64,000 nt of DNA from Thalassovita sp. (lineage in GTDB: Bacteria > Pseudomonadota > Alphaproteobacteria > Rhodobacterales > Rhodobacteraceae): positions 1 through 64,000 of the forward strand of contig JARGPB010000011.1 in assembly GCA_029212905.1 (NCBI GenBank), read 5' to 3'. Every line of letters begins with the position of its first letter. Positions within the stretch are counted from its first letter, which is position 1. Positions 27,279 through 37,030 of the stretch are shown here, in pieces. A model generated the notes under the pieces. It had not been told where the DNA came from. It was given only the letters and a program-made list of their open reading frames with translations, and searched no databases. Both the position numbers and the translations under genes were made by a program.

Positions 27279-28198
27279 GCCTCTTGTCCCCAGCCGCACG
27301 GGACGCCCTTCAGACTTGGCTCGAGGGGCAATCTGCGCTGAACGGCGCATCGGAAAACACGCTGGATGCCTACCGCCGGGATGTGCTGGATTTCCTGGCT
27401 TTCATCACCGAACACAAAGGCGACCCCCAGGGTCTGCGTGCGCTGGAACGCGTCACCGTTTCGGACATGCGCGCCTGGATGGCCCATACCCGCGGCACCG
27501 GGATCGCCGCGCGGTCGCTCGCGCGGAAGCTGTCATCCGTCAAAAGCTTCTTTCGCTGGCTGGGCGAACGTCAGGGGTTCGACCCTTCAGCCGTGCTGTC
27601 CACCCGCTCGCCGAAATTTCATCGCAAGCTGCCTCGCCCTCTTGAGGAAAGCGCCGCACGCGACATGATCGACACCGTGCAGCTGCAATCGGCCAAAGAC
27701 TGGGTTTCCGCCCGTGATATGGCTGTGGTGACGCTGCTCTATGGTTGCGGGCTGCGGATATCCGAGGCGCTCAGCCTCGAAGGTCGCGACCTGCCGTTGG
27801 GCGACAGCCTGCGCATCACCGGCAAGGGCGGCAAGGAACGTATCGTCCCCGTCATCGGCGCCGCGCGTCAGGCTGTTGAACGATACGTCAGCCTGTGCCC
27901 CTTTCCGGTCGAGCCCGCCCAGCCGCTGTTTCGCGGCGTCCGCGGAGGCAAGCTGAACCCGCGTCAAATCCAACTGGCGATGGAGAAAGCCCGGATGCAG
28001 CTGGGCCTGCCCGCCAGCGCCACGCCTCACGCGATGCGGCATAGCTTTGCCACCCATCTGCTGAATGCCGGCGGAGACCTGCGCGCGATACAGGAACTGC
28101 TGGGGCACGCCTCTTTGTCGACTACCCAGGCCTATACGGCGGTGGACTTGGATCGGCTTTTGGACGTATACGAAAAGACCCACCCCAAAGCCGGGTGA
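27275..28198 (+). CDS. xerC: Tyrosine recombinase XerC
   Basis: 307 residues. A SAM-like N-terminal domain (about 10-100) precedes the catalytic domain. Catalytic residues: R161 (CGLRISEALSL), K184 (TGKGGKER), H252/R255 (PHAMRHSFATHLL), H278 (LGHASLST) and the nucleophile Y287 (TQAYTAVD). It resolves chromosome dimers with XerD at dif. It is coupled to the DUF484 gene. Confidence 0.93.
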   Translation: MSLLSPAARDALQTWLEGQSALNGASENTLDAYRRDVLDFLAFITEHKGDPQGLRALERVTVSDMRAWMAHTRGTGIAARSLARKLSSVKSFFRWLGERQGFDPSAVLSTRSPKFHRKLPRPLEESAARDMIDTVQLQSAKDWVSARDMAVVTLLYGCGLRISEALSLEGRDLPLGDSLRITGKGGKERIVPVIGAARQAVERYVSLCPFPVEPAQPLFRGVRGGKLNPRQIQLAMEKARMQLGLPASATPHAMRHSFATHLLNAGGDLRAIQELLGHASLSTTQAYTAVDLDRLLDVYEKTHPKAG

Positions 28199-28219
28199 CC
28201 CGACCCATAGGCGACCAAA

Positions 28220-28918
28220 GTGCATTTTACAAACGAAATCAAAGCATTATCTGTACACCTGCTGACAGCAACGGGCGCTGTCTTCGCCATGCTGGCGATG
28301 CTGGCCGCCGTCGATGAAAAATGGAGCCTGATGTTCCTGTGGTTGGTCGTGGCCTTTGCGGTGGATGGAATCGACGGACCTTTGGCGCGGAAATACCACG
28401 TCAAACACTATGCGGCACGGTTCGACGGGGTGCTTCTGGATCTGATAATCGACTATCTGACCTATGTTTTCATTCCGGCCTATGCGCTGTTCAAATCGGG
28501 GCTGTTGCCCGGCTGGACCGGCTGGTTCGCGATCATCATCATCACCTTTGCCAGCGCTCTGTATTTCGCTGACAGCCGCATGAAAACCAAGGATAACTCC
28601 TTTCACGGCTTTCCTGGTTGCTGGAACATGCTGGTGCTGGTGCTGTTCGCGCTGCACCCCAGTTTCTGGATCATCTTGGCCCTGGTGTCGCTTTTGGCCA
28701 TCGCGATGTTCCTGCCGCTGAAATTCATTCACCCCGTCAGGACCGAGCGCTGGCGCGTCCTCTCGTTGCCCATGGCGCTGGCCTGGACTTTCTTTGCGGG
28801 TTGGGCGGCCTGGGTCGATTTTCACCCCGAAAGCTGGGCCCATTGGGGGTTGGTTGTGACCTCGGCCTATCTGCTGGCAGTGGGGATCGCGCAGCAATTG
28901 TTGCCAGCAAAGACCTAG
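28220..28918 (+). CDS. pcs: Phosphatidylcholine synthase
   Basis: 232 residues, six to eight TM helices. It carries the variant CDP-alcohol phosphotransferase motif DG(X)2AR(X)12G(X)3D(X)3D in the loop DGIDGPLARKY...DGVLLDLIID. The 12-residue spacing (eight in the general family) is the mark of Pcs, which condenses choline with CDP-diacylglycerol. The start is GTG at 28220, with a weak upstream AGGCGA. It converges with ogt, overlapping by 4 bp. Confidence 0.88.
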   Translation: MHFTNEIKALSVHLLTATGAVFAMLAMLAAVDEKWSLMFLWLVVAFAVDGIDGPLARKYHVKHYAARFDGVLLDLIIDYLTYVFIPAYALFKSGLLPGWTGWFAIIIITFASALYFADSRMKTKDNSFHGFPGCWNMLVLVLFALHPSFWIILALVSLLAIAMFLPLKFIHPVRTERWRVLSLPMALAWTFFAGWAAWVDFHPESWAHWGLVVTSAYLLAVGIAQQLLPAKT

Positions 28919-29367
28919 ATCAACAATCCGGCCGCGCCTTCGTGTTTCAGCAGCCAGACTTTGGTTTCGACCCCGCCCAAACCGGAAAATCCGCCCAGCC
29001 CCGAGGCCCCCAAAACCCGGTGACACGGGATCAGGATCGGGATCGGATTGCCACCACACCCTTGCCCCACGGCTTGTGCGGGCACCCCCAAAGAGCGTGC
29101 AATATCGCCATAGGTCAGCGTCTGACCAAATGGAATCGCGGTGATCGCCGCACAAATTTTCTGTTGGAACTCTGATCCGTTCACCCGCAGAGGCAGATCG
29201 AAACCCTGCCGCGTCCCCGCGAAATATTCGGACAATTGGCGCGCCGCATCCTCCAGCAACTCCGAGCGATCCGCCCCGCCATCGCGCCATTCACAGCGAA
29301 TAATCGCGCCATCGTCTTCGGTCAGCGTAACCGGGCCGGTTGGGGTCTCTTGGGTCAGGTGCAACAT
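28915..29367 (-). CDS. ogt: Methylated-DNA--protein-cysteine methyltransferase
   Basis: 150 residues. The active-site motif PCHRV (Cys115) lies in ILIPCHRVLG, followed by GLGGFSGG-like residues of the DNA-binding wing. It repairs O6-alkylguanine by irreversible transfer to the cysteine. The ATG at 29367 is preferred: a longer start at 29385 would be TTG and lie in the ileS terminator. Confidence 0.9.
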   Translation of the reverse strand: MLHLTQETPTGPVTLTEDDGAIIRCEWRDGGADRSELLEDAARQLSEYFAGTRQGFDLPLRVNGSEFQQKICAAITAIPFGQTLTYGDIARSLGVPAQAVGQGCGGNPIPILIPCHRVLGASGLGGFSGLGGVETKVWLLKHEGAAGLLI

Positions 29368-29384
29368 CCCGGCATCCGACAGCA

Positions 29385-29414
29385 AAACGGCCCCACGATC
29401 AAGCAGGGCCGTTT
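29385..29414 (-). terminator. Terminator of ileS
   Basis: AAACGGCCC (29385-29393) pairs exactly with GGGCCGTTT (29406-29414). On the minus strand the stem is followed by a T-rich TTTTGCTG. It lies about 20 nt beyond the ileS stop. Confidence 0.7.
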
Positions 29415-29434
29415 CGATTTTCCATCAAAGCCTA

Positions 29435-32338
29435 TCAGCTCAGGGCGTCATTACAGCGTTTGCAGGTCCCCGCGTGGCTGTGTGTGCCTACGTCCGGCAG
29501 GATTTTCCAGCAGCGCTGGCATTTCTCGCCCTCGGCCTTTTCGAACACCACGCCCACGCCCTCGACGTCGGGCATACGGAAGGCCTCGGCCGGGATGGGA
29601 TCAGCAGTCAGCGACAGGTCCGACGTGATGCATATGTCCTCGAACGGTACCGATTTCAGGGCCGTCAGCATGTCCTCGTTGCGGATATGCACGACCGGTG
29701 CGGCCTCCAGCGAGGCCCCGATCACCTTGTCCGTCCGCTGGATTTCCAGCGCAGCAGTGACCACGCGGCGGGCACGGCGCACCTCGGCCCATTTCGCGGC
29801 CAGAGGCTCGTTCAACCAATCTGCGGGCGTTTCAGGGATATCCGTCAGATGGATCGAGCTGTCATCGCCGGGGAACCGCTCCAGCCAGACCTCTTCCATG
29901 GTGAAAACCAGGATCGGCGACAGCCAGGTGGTCAGACGGTGGAACAGGATATCCAGCACGGTGCGCGCGGCGCGGGCACGGTCCGTATCGCCATCGCAAT
30001 ACAGCGCGTCCTTGCGGATATCGAAGTAGAAGGACGACAGATCCACGGTGGCAAAGTTGAACACCGCGCTGAACACGCCCTGGAAATCGAACGAGGCATA
30101 GCCCGTACGCACCTTGTGATCCAGCTCGGCCAGACGGTGCAGGACCCATTGTTCCAGCTCGGGCATATCGGCGGGGGCGACGCGTTGCGATTCATCGAAC
30201 TGCGCCAGCGATCCCAGCATAAACCGCATCGTGTTGCGCAAACGGCGATAGCTGTCCGCAGTGCCCTTCAGGATTTCCGGCCCGATCCGCTGGTCGGCGG
30301 TGTAATCGGTCTGAGCTACCCACAGACGCAGGATATCGGCGCCATACTGCTGCACGACTTTTTCCGGCACGATGGTGTTGCCCAGCGATTTGGACATTTT
30401 GTTGCCCTTGGCATCCAGCGTGAACCCGTGTGTGACCACGTTGCGATAGGGCGCGCGGCCCTTGGTGCCACAGGCCTGCAACAGCGAAGAATGGAACCAC
30501 CCGCGGTGCTGGTCGGTACCCTCCATATAGACATCGGCGATGCCATCAGCCGTGCCGTCCTCGCGGTCGCGCAGCACAAAGGCGTGGGTCGAGCCACTGT
30601 CGAACCATACGTCCAGGACGTCGAACACCTGCTCCCATTCATCGGCATTGTAGTCATTACCCAGGAACCGTTCCTTGGCGCCGTCCGCGTACCAGCAATC
30701 CGCGCCCTCGGCGTCGAATGCCGCGACGATGCGGGTATTCACGGCCGAATCGCGCAGCAGGAAATCATCCGCCGTCGGCAGCGTATCCTTTTTGACGAAA
30801 CAGGTCAGCGGCACACCCCAGGCGCGCTGGCGTGACAGCACCCAGTCGGGCCGCGTTTCGATCATCGAGAACAGGCGGTTACGCCCGGTTTGCGGGGTGA
30901 ATTTCACCAGTTCGTCGATCGAGGTCAGTGCCCGTTCGCGGATCGTTTTACCATAGGTATCGTCCCCACCGGCCGGTTTGTCGATGGCGGCAAACCACTG
31001 CGGCGTGTTGCGGAAGATCACCGGAGCCTTGGAGCGCCAGCTATGCGGATACGAGTGTTTCACCCGGCCCCGCGCGATGATGCCGCCGGCCTCGACCAGC
31101 TTGGCGATCACGGCCCCGTTGGCCTTGTCTTCCTTGCCCTTGTGGTTGAACACACGCAGGCCCGCGAAAAACGGCACATGCGGCAGGAATTCACTATCCT
31201 CGCCCACGTTGTGGGTCATGCGGTCGATCCAGTTGCGCTTGACAAAGCATTCATAGTCATCCGCACCGTGGCTGGGCGCGGTATGCACGAAACCGGTGCC
31301 CGCATCGTCCGTCACGTGATCACCGTCGATCATCGGCACATCATAGTCCCAGAACCCGTCGGCGCCGTCAGCTCCGTGGAAGGGATGTTTCAGGATCATG
31401 CTGTCGAATTCAGCCACATCCACGTCACGCACACGGGTGAATTCAGTCACACGCGATTTGGTCAGCGCGTCCTCGGCCAGAGCATCGGCGAACACGTACA
31501 GGTCACCGGGTTTGGTCCAGCTTTCCTCTTCGGTGGCGTCCACGCGGTACAGGCCATAGGCGATCTTGGGGTTATAGGCGACGGCCTTGTTCGACGGGAT
31601 CGTCCAAGGGGTCGTGGTCCAGATCACGACGCGGGCGTCCGCCAGATCACCGGACCCGTTGGCAGTCGCAAACGGCACCCAGATCGTGTGGGACTGGTGG
31701 TCGTGATACTCGATCTCGGCCTCGGCCAGCGCGGTTTTTTCCACCGGCGACCACATCACGGGCTTCGATCCCTGATACAGCGTGCCGTTCATCAGGAACT
31801 TCATGAACTCGTCCGCGATCACGGATTCAGCGTGGAAGTCCATCGTCAGATAGGGATCATCCCAGTTGCCAGTGATGCCCAGACGTTTGAACTCGGCGCG
31901 CTGCACGTCGACCCATTCGTCAGCAAAGGCGCGGCATTCCTGGCGGAACTCGACAACAGGAACCTCGTCCTTGTCCTTGCCCTTTTTGCGGTACTGTTCC
32001 TCGATCTTCCATTCGATCGGCAGACCGTGGCAATCCCAACCCGGGACATAGCGCGCATCAAAGCCCATCATCTGGTGGCTGCGCACGATCATGTCCTTGA
32101 TCGTCTTGTTCAGCGCGTGGCCGATATGCAGGTGGCCGTTCGCATAGGGCGGGCCATCGTGCAGAGTAAAGGGCTGGCGGCTGCCGTCCTTGGCCTTGGC
32201 GCGCAGGCGACCATAGATATCCATGTCCTCCCAGCGTTGCAGCCAGCTGGGTTCGCGTTTCGGCAGACCGGCCCGCATCGGGAAATCGGTTTGCGGCAGG
32301 TTCAGGGTCGTCTTGTATTCAGGCGTATCGGCGCACAT
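29435..32338 (-). CDS. ileS: Isoleucine--tRNA ligase
   Basis: 967 residues, class Ia synthetase. HIGH motif at 71-74 (PYANGHLHIGH), KMSKS motif in GNKMSKSLGN, editing domain in between, and a C-terminal zinc site (CQRCWKI ... CKRC). Charges tRNA-Ile in the cytosol. It starts 253 bp from the divergent globin gene and has its own terminator. The related tilS gene at 5.5-6.8 kb modifies one of its tRNA substrates. Confidence 0.97.
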   Translation of the reverse strand: MCADTPEYKTTLNLPQTDFPMRAGLPKREPSWLQRWEDMDIYGRLRAKAKDGSRQPFTLHDGPPYANGHLHIGHALNKTIKDMIVRSHQMMGFDARYVPGWDCHGLPIEWKIEEQYRKKGKDKDEVPVVEFRQECRAFADEWVDVQRAEFKRLGITGNWDDPYLTMDFHAESVIADEFMKFLMNGTLYQGSKPVMWSPVEKTALAEAEIEYHDHQSHTIWVPFATANGSGDLADARVVIWTTTPWTIPSNKAVAYNPKIAYGLYRVDATEEESWTKPGDLYVFADALAEDALTKSRVTEFTRVRDVDVAEFDSMILKHPFHGADGADGFWDYDVPMIDGDHVTDDAGTGFVHTAPSHGADDYECFVKRNWIDRMTHNVGEDSEFLPHVPFFAGLRVFNHKGKEDKANGAVIAKLVEAGGIIARGRVKHSYPHSWRSKAPVIFRNTPQWFAAIDKPAGGDDTYGKTIRERALTSIDELVKFTPQTGRNRLFSMIETRPDWVLSRQRAWGVPLTCFVKKDTLPTADDFLLRDSAVNTRIVAAFDAEGADCWYADGAKERFLGNDYNADEWEQVFDVLDVWFDSGSTHAFVLRDREDGTADGIADVYMEGTDQHRGWFHSSLLQACGTKGRAPYRNVVTHGFTLDAKGNKMSKSLGNTIVPEKVVQQYGADILRLWVAQTDYTADQRIGPEILKGTADSYRRLRNTMRFMLGSLAQFDESQRVAPADMPELEQWVLHRLAELDHKVRTGYASFDFQGVFSAVFNFATVDLSSFYFDIRKDALYCDGDTDRARAARTVLDILFHRLTTWLSPILVFTMEEVWLERFPGDDSSIHLTDIPETPADWLNEPLAAKWAEVRRARRVVTAALEIQRTDKVIGASLEAAPVVHIRNEDMLTALKSVPFEDICITSDLSLTADPIPAEAFRMPDVEGVGVVFEKAEGEKCQRCWKILPDVGTHSHAGTCKRCNDALS

Positions 32339-32591
32339 TTATGGCGTCCTTCAAATGGTCGTTCTAAGTCAGGGTTTGGGGGCGGCGCGGTATCCCATAC
32401 GCCTTGTCCCGGCGGCTCTTGGTTAGAGCGCCGGGCAAGTAATTCGGATGATGATCGCTGTAATATACATCATGGCCCGCGTTATAGGCCCGGACCAAAG
32501 AAGCGTCCAGCAAGGAATGCGCGGCGCTTTAGCCTCTGGCAAACAGCGCGGCCCGGCCCTAGAACATCCAAACAGTCTGCAGGAGACACCC

Positions 32592-32999
32592 ATGGCGGCA
32601 CTGCCCCCGAAATTCGACATCACCCGAGACGAGATCGCCCGTGTGGTTCATGCCTTCTATGCCATGGTGCGCGAGCATCCCGGGCTGGGACCAGTCTTTG
32701 CCGCGCATGTAACCGACTGGGACAAACACGAGGACAAGATCATCCGCTTTTGGGCCAACGCGATCCTGTATGAACGCTCCTATGACGGAAACCCGCTCAC
32801 TGTACACCGCGACGCCGGGAACGTCCGCCCCGGCATGTTCGACCCTTGGCTTGGGTTGTTTGATATGGTCCTGAAACTGGAATTGCGCCCCGAGCAGGCC
32901 ACCGCGTGGTCCGCGCTCGCGCATCGCATCGGCCGGTCTTTGCGCGCAGGTGTGGTCGAAAAAACCCACGGCGCTGACGGCATCCCCCGGCTTTTCTGA
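32592..32999 (+). CDS. Group III truncated haemoglobin
   Basis: 135 residues. It begins MAALPPKFDITRDEIARVVHAFY and contains the group III pattern HPGLGPVFAAH and a C-terminal HxxxG-type helix. The proximal-His helix HRDAGNVRPGMFDPWL is typical of the class. Roles in the family include O2/NO chemistry, but the role here is not shown. AGGAGA precedes the ATG at 32592. Divergent from ileS. Confidence 0.87.
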   Translation: MAALPPKFDITRDEIARVVHAFYAMVREHPGLGPVFAAHVTDWDKHEDKIIRFWANAILYERSYDGNPLTVHRDAGNVRPGMFDPWLGLFDMVLKLELRPEQATAWSALAHRIGRSLRAGVVEKTHGADGIPRLF

Positions 33000-33167
33000 C
33001 CCCAGCTGTTACCAGGCGGAGCGCCTTCGGCGCGCTTGATATCTCGGCATCGGCCTTTGGCCGCTGCCTCGGGCTGGTGCGTACCTTACCGAACAAGCAC
33101 CAACGCGCCGTTTCATCTTGCTGAAAATACTCCGGGGGTGAGGGCGCAGCCCGAGGGGGCTGGCCCC

Positions 33168-34163
33168 CTACCCCTGCCCAAAAAGACCCGTCAACGCCCG
33201 CCGCACCAGCGCCGTCACCGAGGGTCGTTTGTTCCGCGAAAATGGCAATGGGCGGCAGACTTCGATCGCCGCCACCCCGACACGTGCCGTCAACGCCCCA
33301 TTCACCACGCCTTCACCGAAACGGCGCGACAGTTTGGACACCACACCGCCCCCCGCGAGCGATCCGATCAGGTCGTCACCGACCGCCACGGCACCCGTCG
33401 CCACCAGATGCGTCATCACCGCCCGCGCCAGACGCCAGCTGCCCAATGTCCCTGCGCGCCCGCCATAAATCTCCGCTACGCGCCGGATCATTCTCAGGTT
33501 CGATGTGAGCGCCGCAAAGACATCCGCCAAAGCCAGCGGAACCAGCGCCGTAACCGTGGCGACCTGGCGCGCGGCGGCCTCGACCTCTTGCATTGCGGCC
33601 TGATCCAACGGGCTGAGCAATTCGGCCTCGGCAAATTCCAGCAGAGCATCTGCGTCGAATTGTTCGTCCTTGCGCGCATTGAAATTATCGCGCGCCCAGT
33701 CCAGTTCGGCCCTGCCACGATACAACGCCAGCAACCGCGTCGTCACGGATTTCGCTTTCTCCAGGTTTTGTTCAGATTTCGCCTCAGAGGCGGCGCGGTG
33801 CAGCCGATCCAGGCGCGACAACCGGCTGAACGCGGCCAGCTCACGCAGGGACGCGATCACCAGGACCAGCACGAACGCCGCCATCAGCACTGTCACGGCA
33901 TAGCCCAACACCGGCACGCGCGAAATCAGGCCCGTGGCAAAATCCCACGCAGCAACAGACACCACGGCCCCCAGCAAGGTCAGCCCAAGGCCCCAGAACC
34001 AGCGCGCCACACCCGAAGGGCGCCCCGAGCGCGCCGCCAGCACCACGGCCTTTTGCATCGCGGCCCCCGAGGGTGGTTCCAGATCCGGCACGGGTGGCGC
34101 CGTATCGGGGCCTTCGGTCGGCATATTGTCGTCCAGATCAATCAAAACCGGGCCTTTGCTCAT
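33168..34163 (-). CDS. YcjF/TIGR01620 family membrane protein
   Basis: 331 residues with two adjacent TM helices near 57-75 and 82-105, and a C-terminal domain of the YcjF (DUF697-related) family, including an AVMTHLVATGAVAVGDDLIGS segment. In proteobacteria this gene is next to ycjX, which is also the case here with a GNAT gene in between. Function unknown. The stretch 33000-33167 holds only GC-rich stem-loops without T-runs. Confidence 0.8.
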   Translation of the reverse strand: MSKGPVLIDLDDNMPTEGPDTAPPVPDLEPPSGAAMQKAVVLAARSGRPSGVARWFWGLGLTLLGAVVSVAAWDFATGLISRVPVLGYAVTVLMAAFVLVLVIASLRELAAFSRLSRLDRLHRAASEAKSEQNLEKAKSVTTRLLALYRGRAELDWARDNFNARKDEQFDADALLEFAEAELLSPLDQAAMQEVEAAARQVATVTALVPLALADVFAALTSNLRMIRRVAEIYGGRAGTLGSWRLARAVMTHLVATGAVAVGDDLIGSLAGGGVVSKLSRRFGEGVVNGALTARVGVAAIEVCRPLPFSRNKRPSVTALVRRALTGLFGQG

Positions 34164-34597
34164 GCCTCACCCTCTTTTTGCCAAACCAGCAGAACATCGG
34201 GCAGACCTGCGTCATTTCCCTCGCCTGCTGTGTGGTCTTCTTCCATGAATCCCTGCGCCAGATAGAAAGCCCGCGCCAGATGGTTGCGCTGCAACGTCCA
34301 CAGCTCCAGCCGGTCAGATGCCTTTTGGGCGTCCTTCAACAAAAGCCGACCAACCCCATGCCCCTGCGCCCGCGGATGCACATACAGCGCATGAACGCGT
34401 TCGTTTTCGCGGACAATAAACCCGGCCATTCCCTCTTCGTCGTTCAGAAACCGGACCCAGCCCTTCAGGGCAACCTTGGCCATCAGCTGCGCATCCGTCA
34501 GGCCGCTCCGCTCGGGTATCCCGGCACCACGGGTGTGCAGCCACAGAATTTTCAGCAGCTTGGGAACATGCCAAAGACGGGCGGATTGCGGGGTCAT
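34160..34597 (-). CDS. GNAT family N-acetyltransferase
   Basis: 145 residues. The GNAT core segment VHALYVHPRAQGHGVGRLLL carries the acetyl-CoA binding pattern (Q/R)xxGxG. Start ATG at 34597 overlaps the ycjX-like stop; a longer start would run into that gene. The substrate is unknown. It overlaps the ycjF-like start by 4 bp (ATGA), so ycjX-GNAT-ycjF are one coupled unit. Confidence 0.85.
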   Translation of the reverse strand: MTPQSARLWHVPKLLKILWLHTRGAGIPERSGLTDAQLMAKVALKGWVRFLNDEEGMAGFIVRENERVHALYVHPRAQGHGVGRLLLKDAQKASDRLELWTLQRNHLARAFYLAQGFMEEDHTAGEGNDAGLPDVLLVWQKEGEA

Positions 34598-36012
34598 GAC
34601 AGCCGATCCCCGATCAGAAATTGCGCCGCCCGATCCAAACGAATATGCGGCGGCCCCTCGCCCGGTTTCAGCGACAAGGGCGCCGGCGCGAAAGACATGA
34701 TCCGATAATCGGCGTCCAGCCATTTTTGCTCTCCGGTACGGGCGGGCGACAACAGCCGCGCAGGATCCTCGGGCAAGGCACCGGGGTAAAACGCCGCGCG
34801 TTTGCCGGTTTCCAGCAGGATGCCACGCACGACATCCAAGGGCTGGCCATCGTGGCTGATCTGATCCTCGGTCGTGGCACGCAAAGACGCCAGCGCCATG
34901 GCCTGTGTCTGCGCCCCGGCGAAATCCGCGCGATCACGGGCATCGCGGGTCAGCGCCTCCATGATCGCGGACAGCTGCGGGTGTTGTGTGTGGTGCAAAT
35001 GGTCCGATTTCGTCGCCGCGAACAGGATCTTCTCGACCCGTTTTCCCAGCAACAACCGTGTCAGAAACGCATTCCGCCCCGGACGAAAGGCCGACAGGAT
35101 ATCCGCCATGGCATGGCGCAGATCTTCGACCGCCTGCGGCCCATTGTGAATGGCGCCCAACGCATCCACCAGCACCACCTGCCTGTCGATCCGGGCGAAA
35201 TGATCGCGGAAAAACGGCTTTACGACCTGGGATTTATAGGCGTCAAACCGGCGCTCCATCTCGCGCAGCAGGGACCCGCGTTTGGACCCGTTTTCGGCCG
35301 CCATGGGGGCGAAAGTCAGCACCGGGCTGCCCGCCAGATCACCCGGCAGCAAAAACCGCCCCGGCGTGCAATCGGAAAACCCGTCCGCCCGCGCGGCCGC
35401 CAGATAGGCGGTGAACCCCGCCGCCAGGGCCTGAGCTGCGGGTTCCTCATGTCGCCCCTGCGGGTCCTCTGCGCTGAGCTGCGCCAGATACTCCTGCGCC
35501 TGCGGGCGACGGGCGATCCGCTCTAACGTCTCGGTCGCCCATTCGGCATATGTCTTGTCCAGCAGGCTCAGGTCCAGCAGCCATTCTCCGGGGTAATCCA
35601 CAATATCCAGATGCACCGTGCGCGGGCCCGACAGACCAGACAACAGCCCCGTCGGGCGTACCTTCAGCGACAGGCGCAGCTCGCTGACGGACCGGGTGGA
35701 ATCAGGCCAGTGCGGCGCAGGAGAGGTCAGCGCCGCCAGGTGATTTTCATAATCGAACCGTGGGATCGTGTCGTCAGGCTGAGGCTGCAGATACGCCGCC
35801 TCGATCCGCCCCTCGGACGCCGCCAGCAAGCCCGGCATCCGCCCCCTGTCCAGCAAATTCGCCACCAAAGACGTGATGAACACCGTTTTCCCGGACCGCG
35901 CCAGCCCCGTGACCCCCAGTCGGATCACCGGCTCGAAAAACGTCTCCGAAATGCTGTCGCCGATGGATTCGACCCCACGGGTCACCCCGTCTGCCAGATC
36001 GGTCAGTCCCAC
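34594..36012 (-). CDS. YcjX-like P-loop NTPase
   Basis: 472 residues. The N-terminal P-loop GLARSGKTVFITSLV lies about residue 35-50, followed by the conserved LDIVDYPGEWLLDL (switch II-like). The family is a conserved stress-linked predicted GTPase. Start: GTG at 36012 with AAAGGG about 8 nt upstream; TTG at 36018 is the alternative. It is first in the ycjX-GNAT-ycjF group. Confidence 0.85.
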   Translation of the reverse strand: MGLTDLADGVTRGVESIGDSISETFFEPVIRLGVTGLARSGKTVFITSLVANLLDRGRMPGLLAASEGRIEAAYLQPQPDDTIPRFDYENHLAALTSPAPHWPDSTRSVSELRLSLKVRPTGLLSGLSGPRTVHLDIVDYPGEWLLDLSLLDKTYAEWATETLERIARRPQAQEYLAQLSAEDPQGRHEEPAAQALAAGFTAYLAAARADGFSDCTPGRFLLPGDLAGSPVLTFAPMAAENGSKRGSLLREMERRFDAYKSQVVKPFFRDHFARIDRQVVLVDALGAIHNGPQAVEDLRHAMADILSAFRPGRNAFLTRLLLGKRVEKILFAATKSDHLHHTQHPQLSAIMEALTRDARDRADFAGAQTQAMALASLRATTEDQISHDGQPLDVVRGILLETGKRAAFYPGALPEDPARLLSPARTGEQKWLDADYRIMSFAPAPLSLKPGEGPPHIRLDRAAQFLIGDRLS

Positions 36013-36175
36013 ACCCAATACCCTTTGTTACTTCGTCCCCCGCTAAATAAGCATCCTAGCCCGTTCGGGGAAGCACCCCCAAGCTTATTGCATGATTTTG
36101 TTCAAAGATCGGCAGGGATCGAGTTTTTTGAACCACCTTCTTTTCTAGGCACCGATTTTGGGCTAATGCGGCGCC

Positions 36176-36940
36176 ATGCCCAGATTTGCTCTTTTGATCG
36201 AATATCACGGGGCCCCTTTCGTCGGATGGCAAAGGCAGACCGATCAGCCCTCGGTACAAGGTGCGATCGAGACTGCACTGTCCCGACTGGAACCTGGCCC
36301 ACATAAAATCTCTGCCGCCGGTCGGACTGACGCTGGCGTTCATGCGCTGGCGCAGGTGGCTCATTGCGACCTGACCAAGGATTGGAACCCCTTCCGCCTG
36401 TCCGAAGCGCTGAATTTCCACCTCAAACCCCAGCCCATCGCCATTCGACAGGCTGCGCTGGTCGCGGATGACTGGCACGCTCGGTTTTCCGCCAAGGAAC
36501 GGCAATATACCTTTCGCCTGCTGATGCGCCGTCCACCGGCCACGCATGATGCCGGACTGGTCTGGCAGGTTCTGCAACAGCTGAACATCGACCACATGCG
36601 CGAGGCTGCCCAGCATCTGCTGGGAACGCATGATTTCACCACCTTCCGCTCGACCATTTGCCAGGCCGCCAGCCCGGTAAAAACTCTGGACGAACTGCGG
36701 ATCGAACAGGTCGAAACATGGTCCGGGCACGAGCTGCGCTTTTTCCTGCGCGCCCGCAGTTTCCTCCACAATCAGGTCCGCAGCTTTGTCGGCACGCTCG
36801 AACGTGTCGGGGCTGGAAACTGGACACCGGACGACATGAAAACCGCGCTAGAGGCGAAAAATCGCGCGGCCTGCGGGCCGGTGTGCCCGCCACATGGCCT
36901 GTACCTGTCCGGGGTCGAATATACCGACAATCCGTTCTAG
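36176..36940 (+). CDS. truA: tRNA pseudouridine synthase A
   Basis: 254 residues. The catalytic motif AGRTDAGVHA has D52 as the nucleophile-bearing Asp; the N-terminus FALLIEYHGAPFVGWQ and the C-terminal FLHNQVRSFVGTLERVG are typical. It isomerises uridines 38-40 of tRNA anticodon arms. A 157-bp divergent spacer to the ycjX-like gene carries its promoter. Confidence 0.95.
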   Translation: MPRFALLIEYHGAPFVGWQRQTDQPSVQGAIETALSRLEPGPHKISAAGRTDAGVHALAQVAHCDLTKDWNPFRLSEALNFHLKPQPIAIRQAALVADDWHARFSAKERQYTFRLLMRRPPATHDAGLVWQVLQQLNIDHMREAAQHLLGTHDFTTFRSTICQAASPVKTLDELRIEQVETWSGHELRFFLRARSFLHNQVRSFVGTLERVGAGNWTPDDMKTALEAKNRAACGPVCPPHGLYLSGVEYTDNPF

Positions 36941-37005
36941 GCATGACGTGGATTGGGCGCGGTGTCCCCACCCGAGGAACCGGCACAGCCGGTGACGAGA
37001 CATCC

Positions 37006-37030
37006 AGCGCGCCGCAGGCGCTCCTTTCTT
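37006..37030 (+). terminator. Possible terminator of truA
   Basis: AGCGC (37006-37010) pairs with GCGCT (37018-37022) and is followed by CCTTTCTT. Short stem, so only moderately convincing; it also lies just past the 3' end of the convergent dehydrogenase gene. Confidence 0.35.

Noticed and set aside
29141..32773. Two plus-strand frames of about 560 and 630 codons antisense to ileS
   Set aside because: They only mirror ileS codons and show no recognisable domain.
33020..33160. GC-rich stem-loops between the globin and ycjF-like genes as terminators
   Set aside because: Stems are short or have 2-3 nt loops, without a T-run in the right direction.
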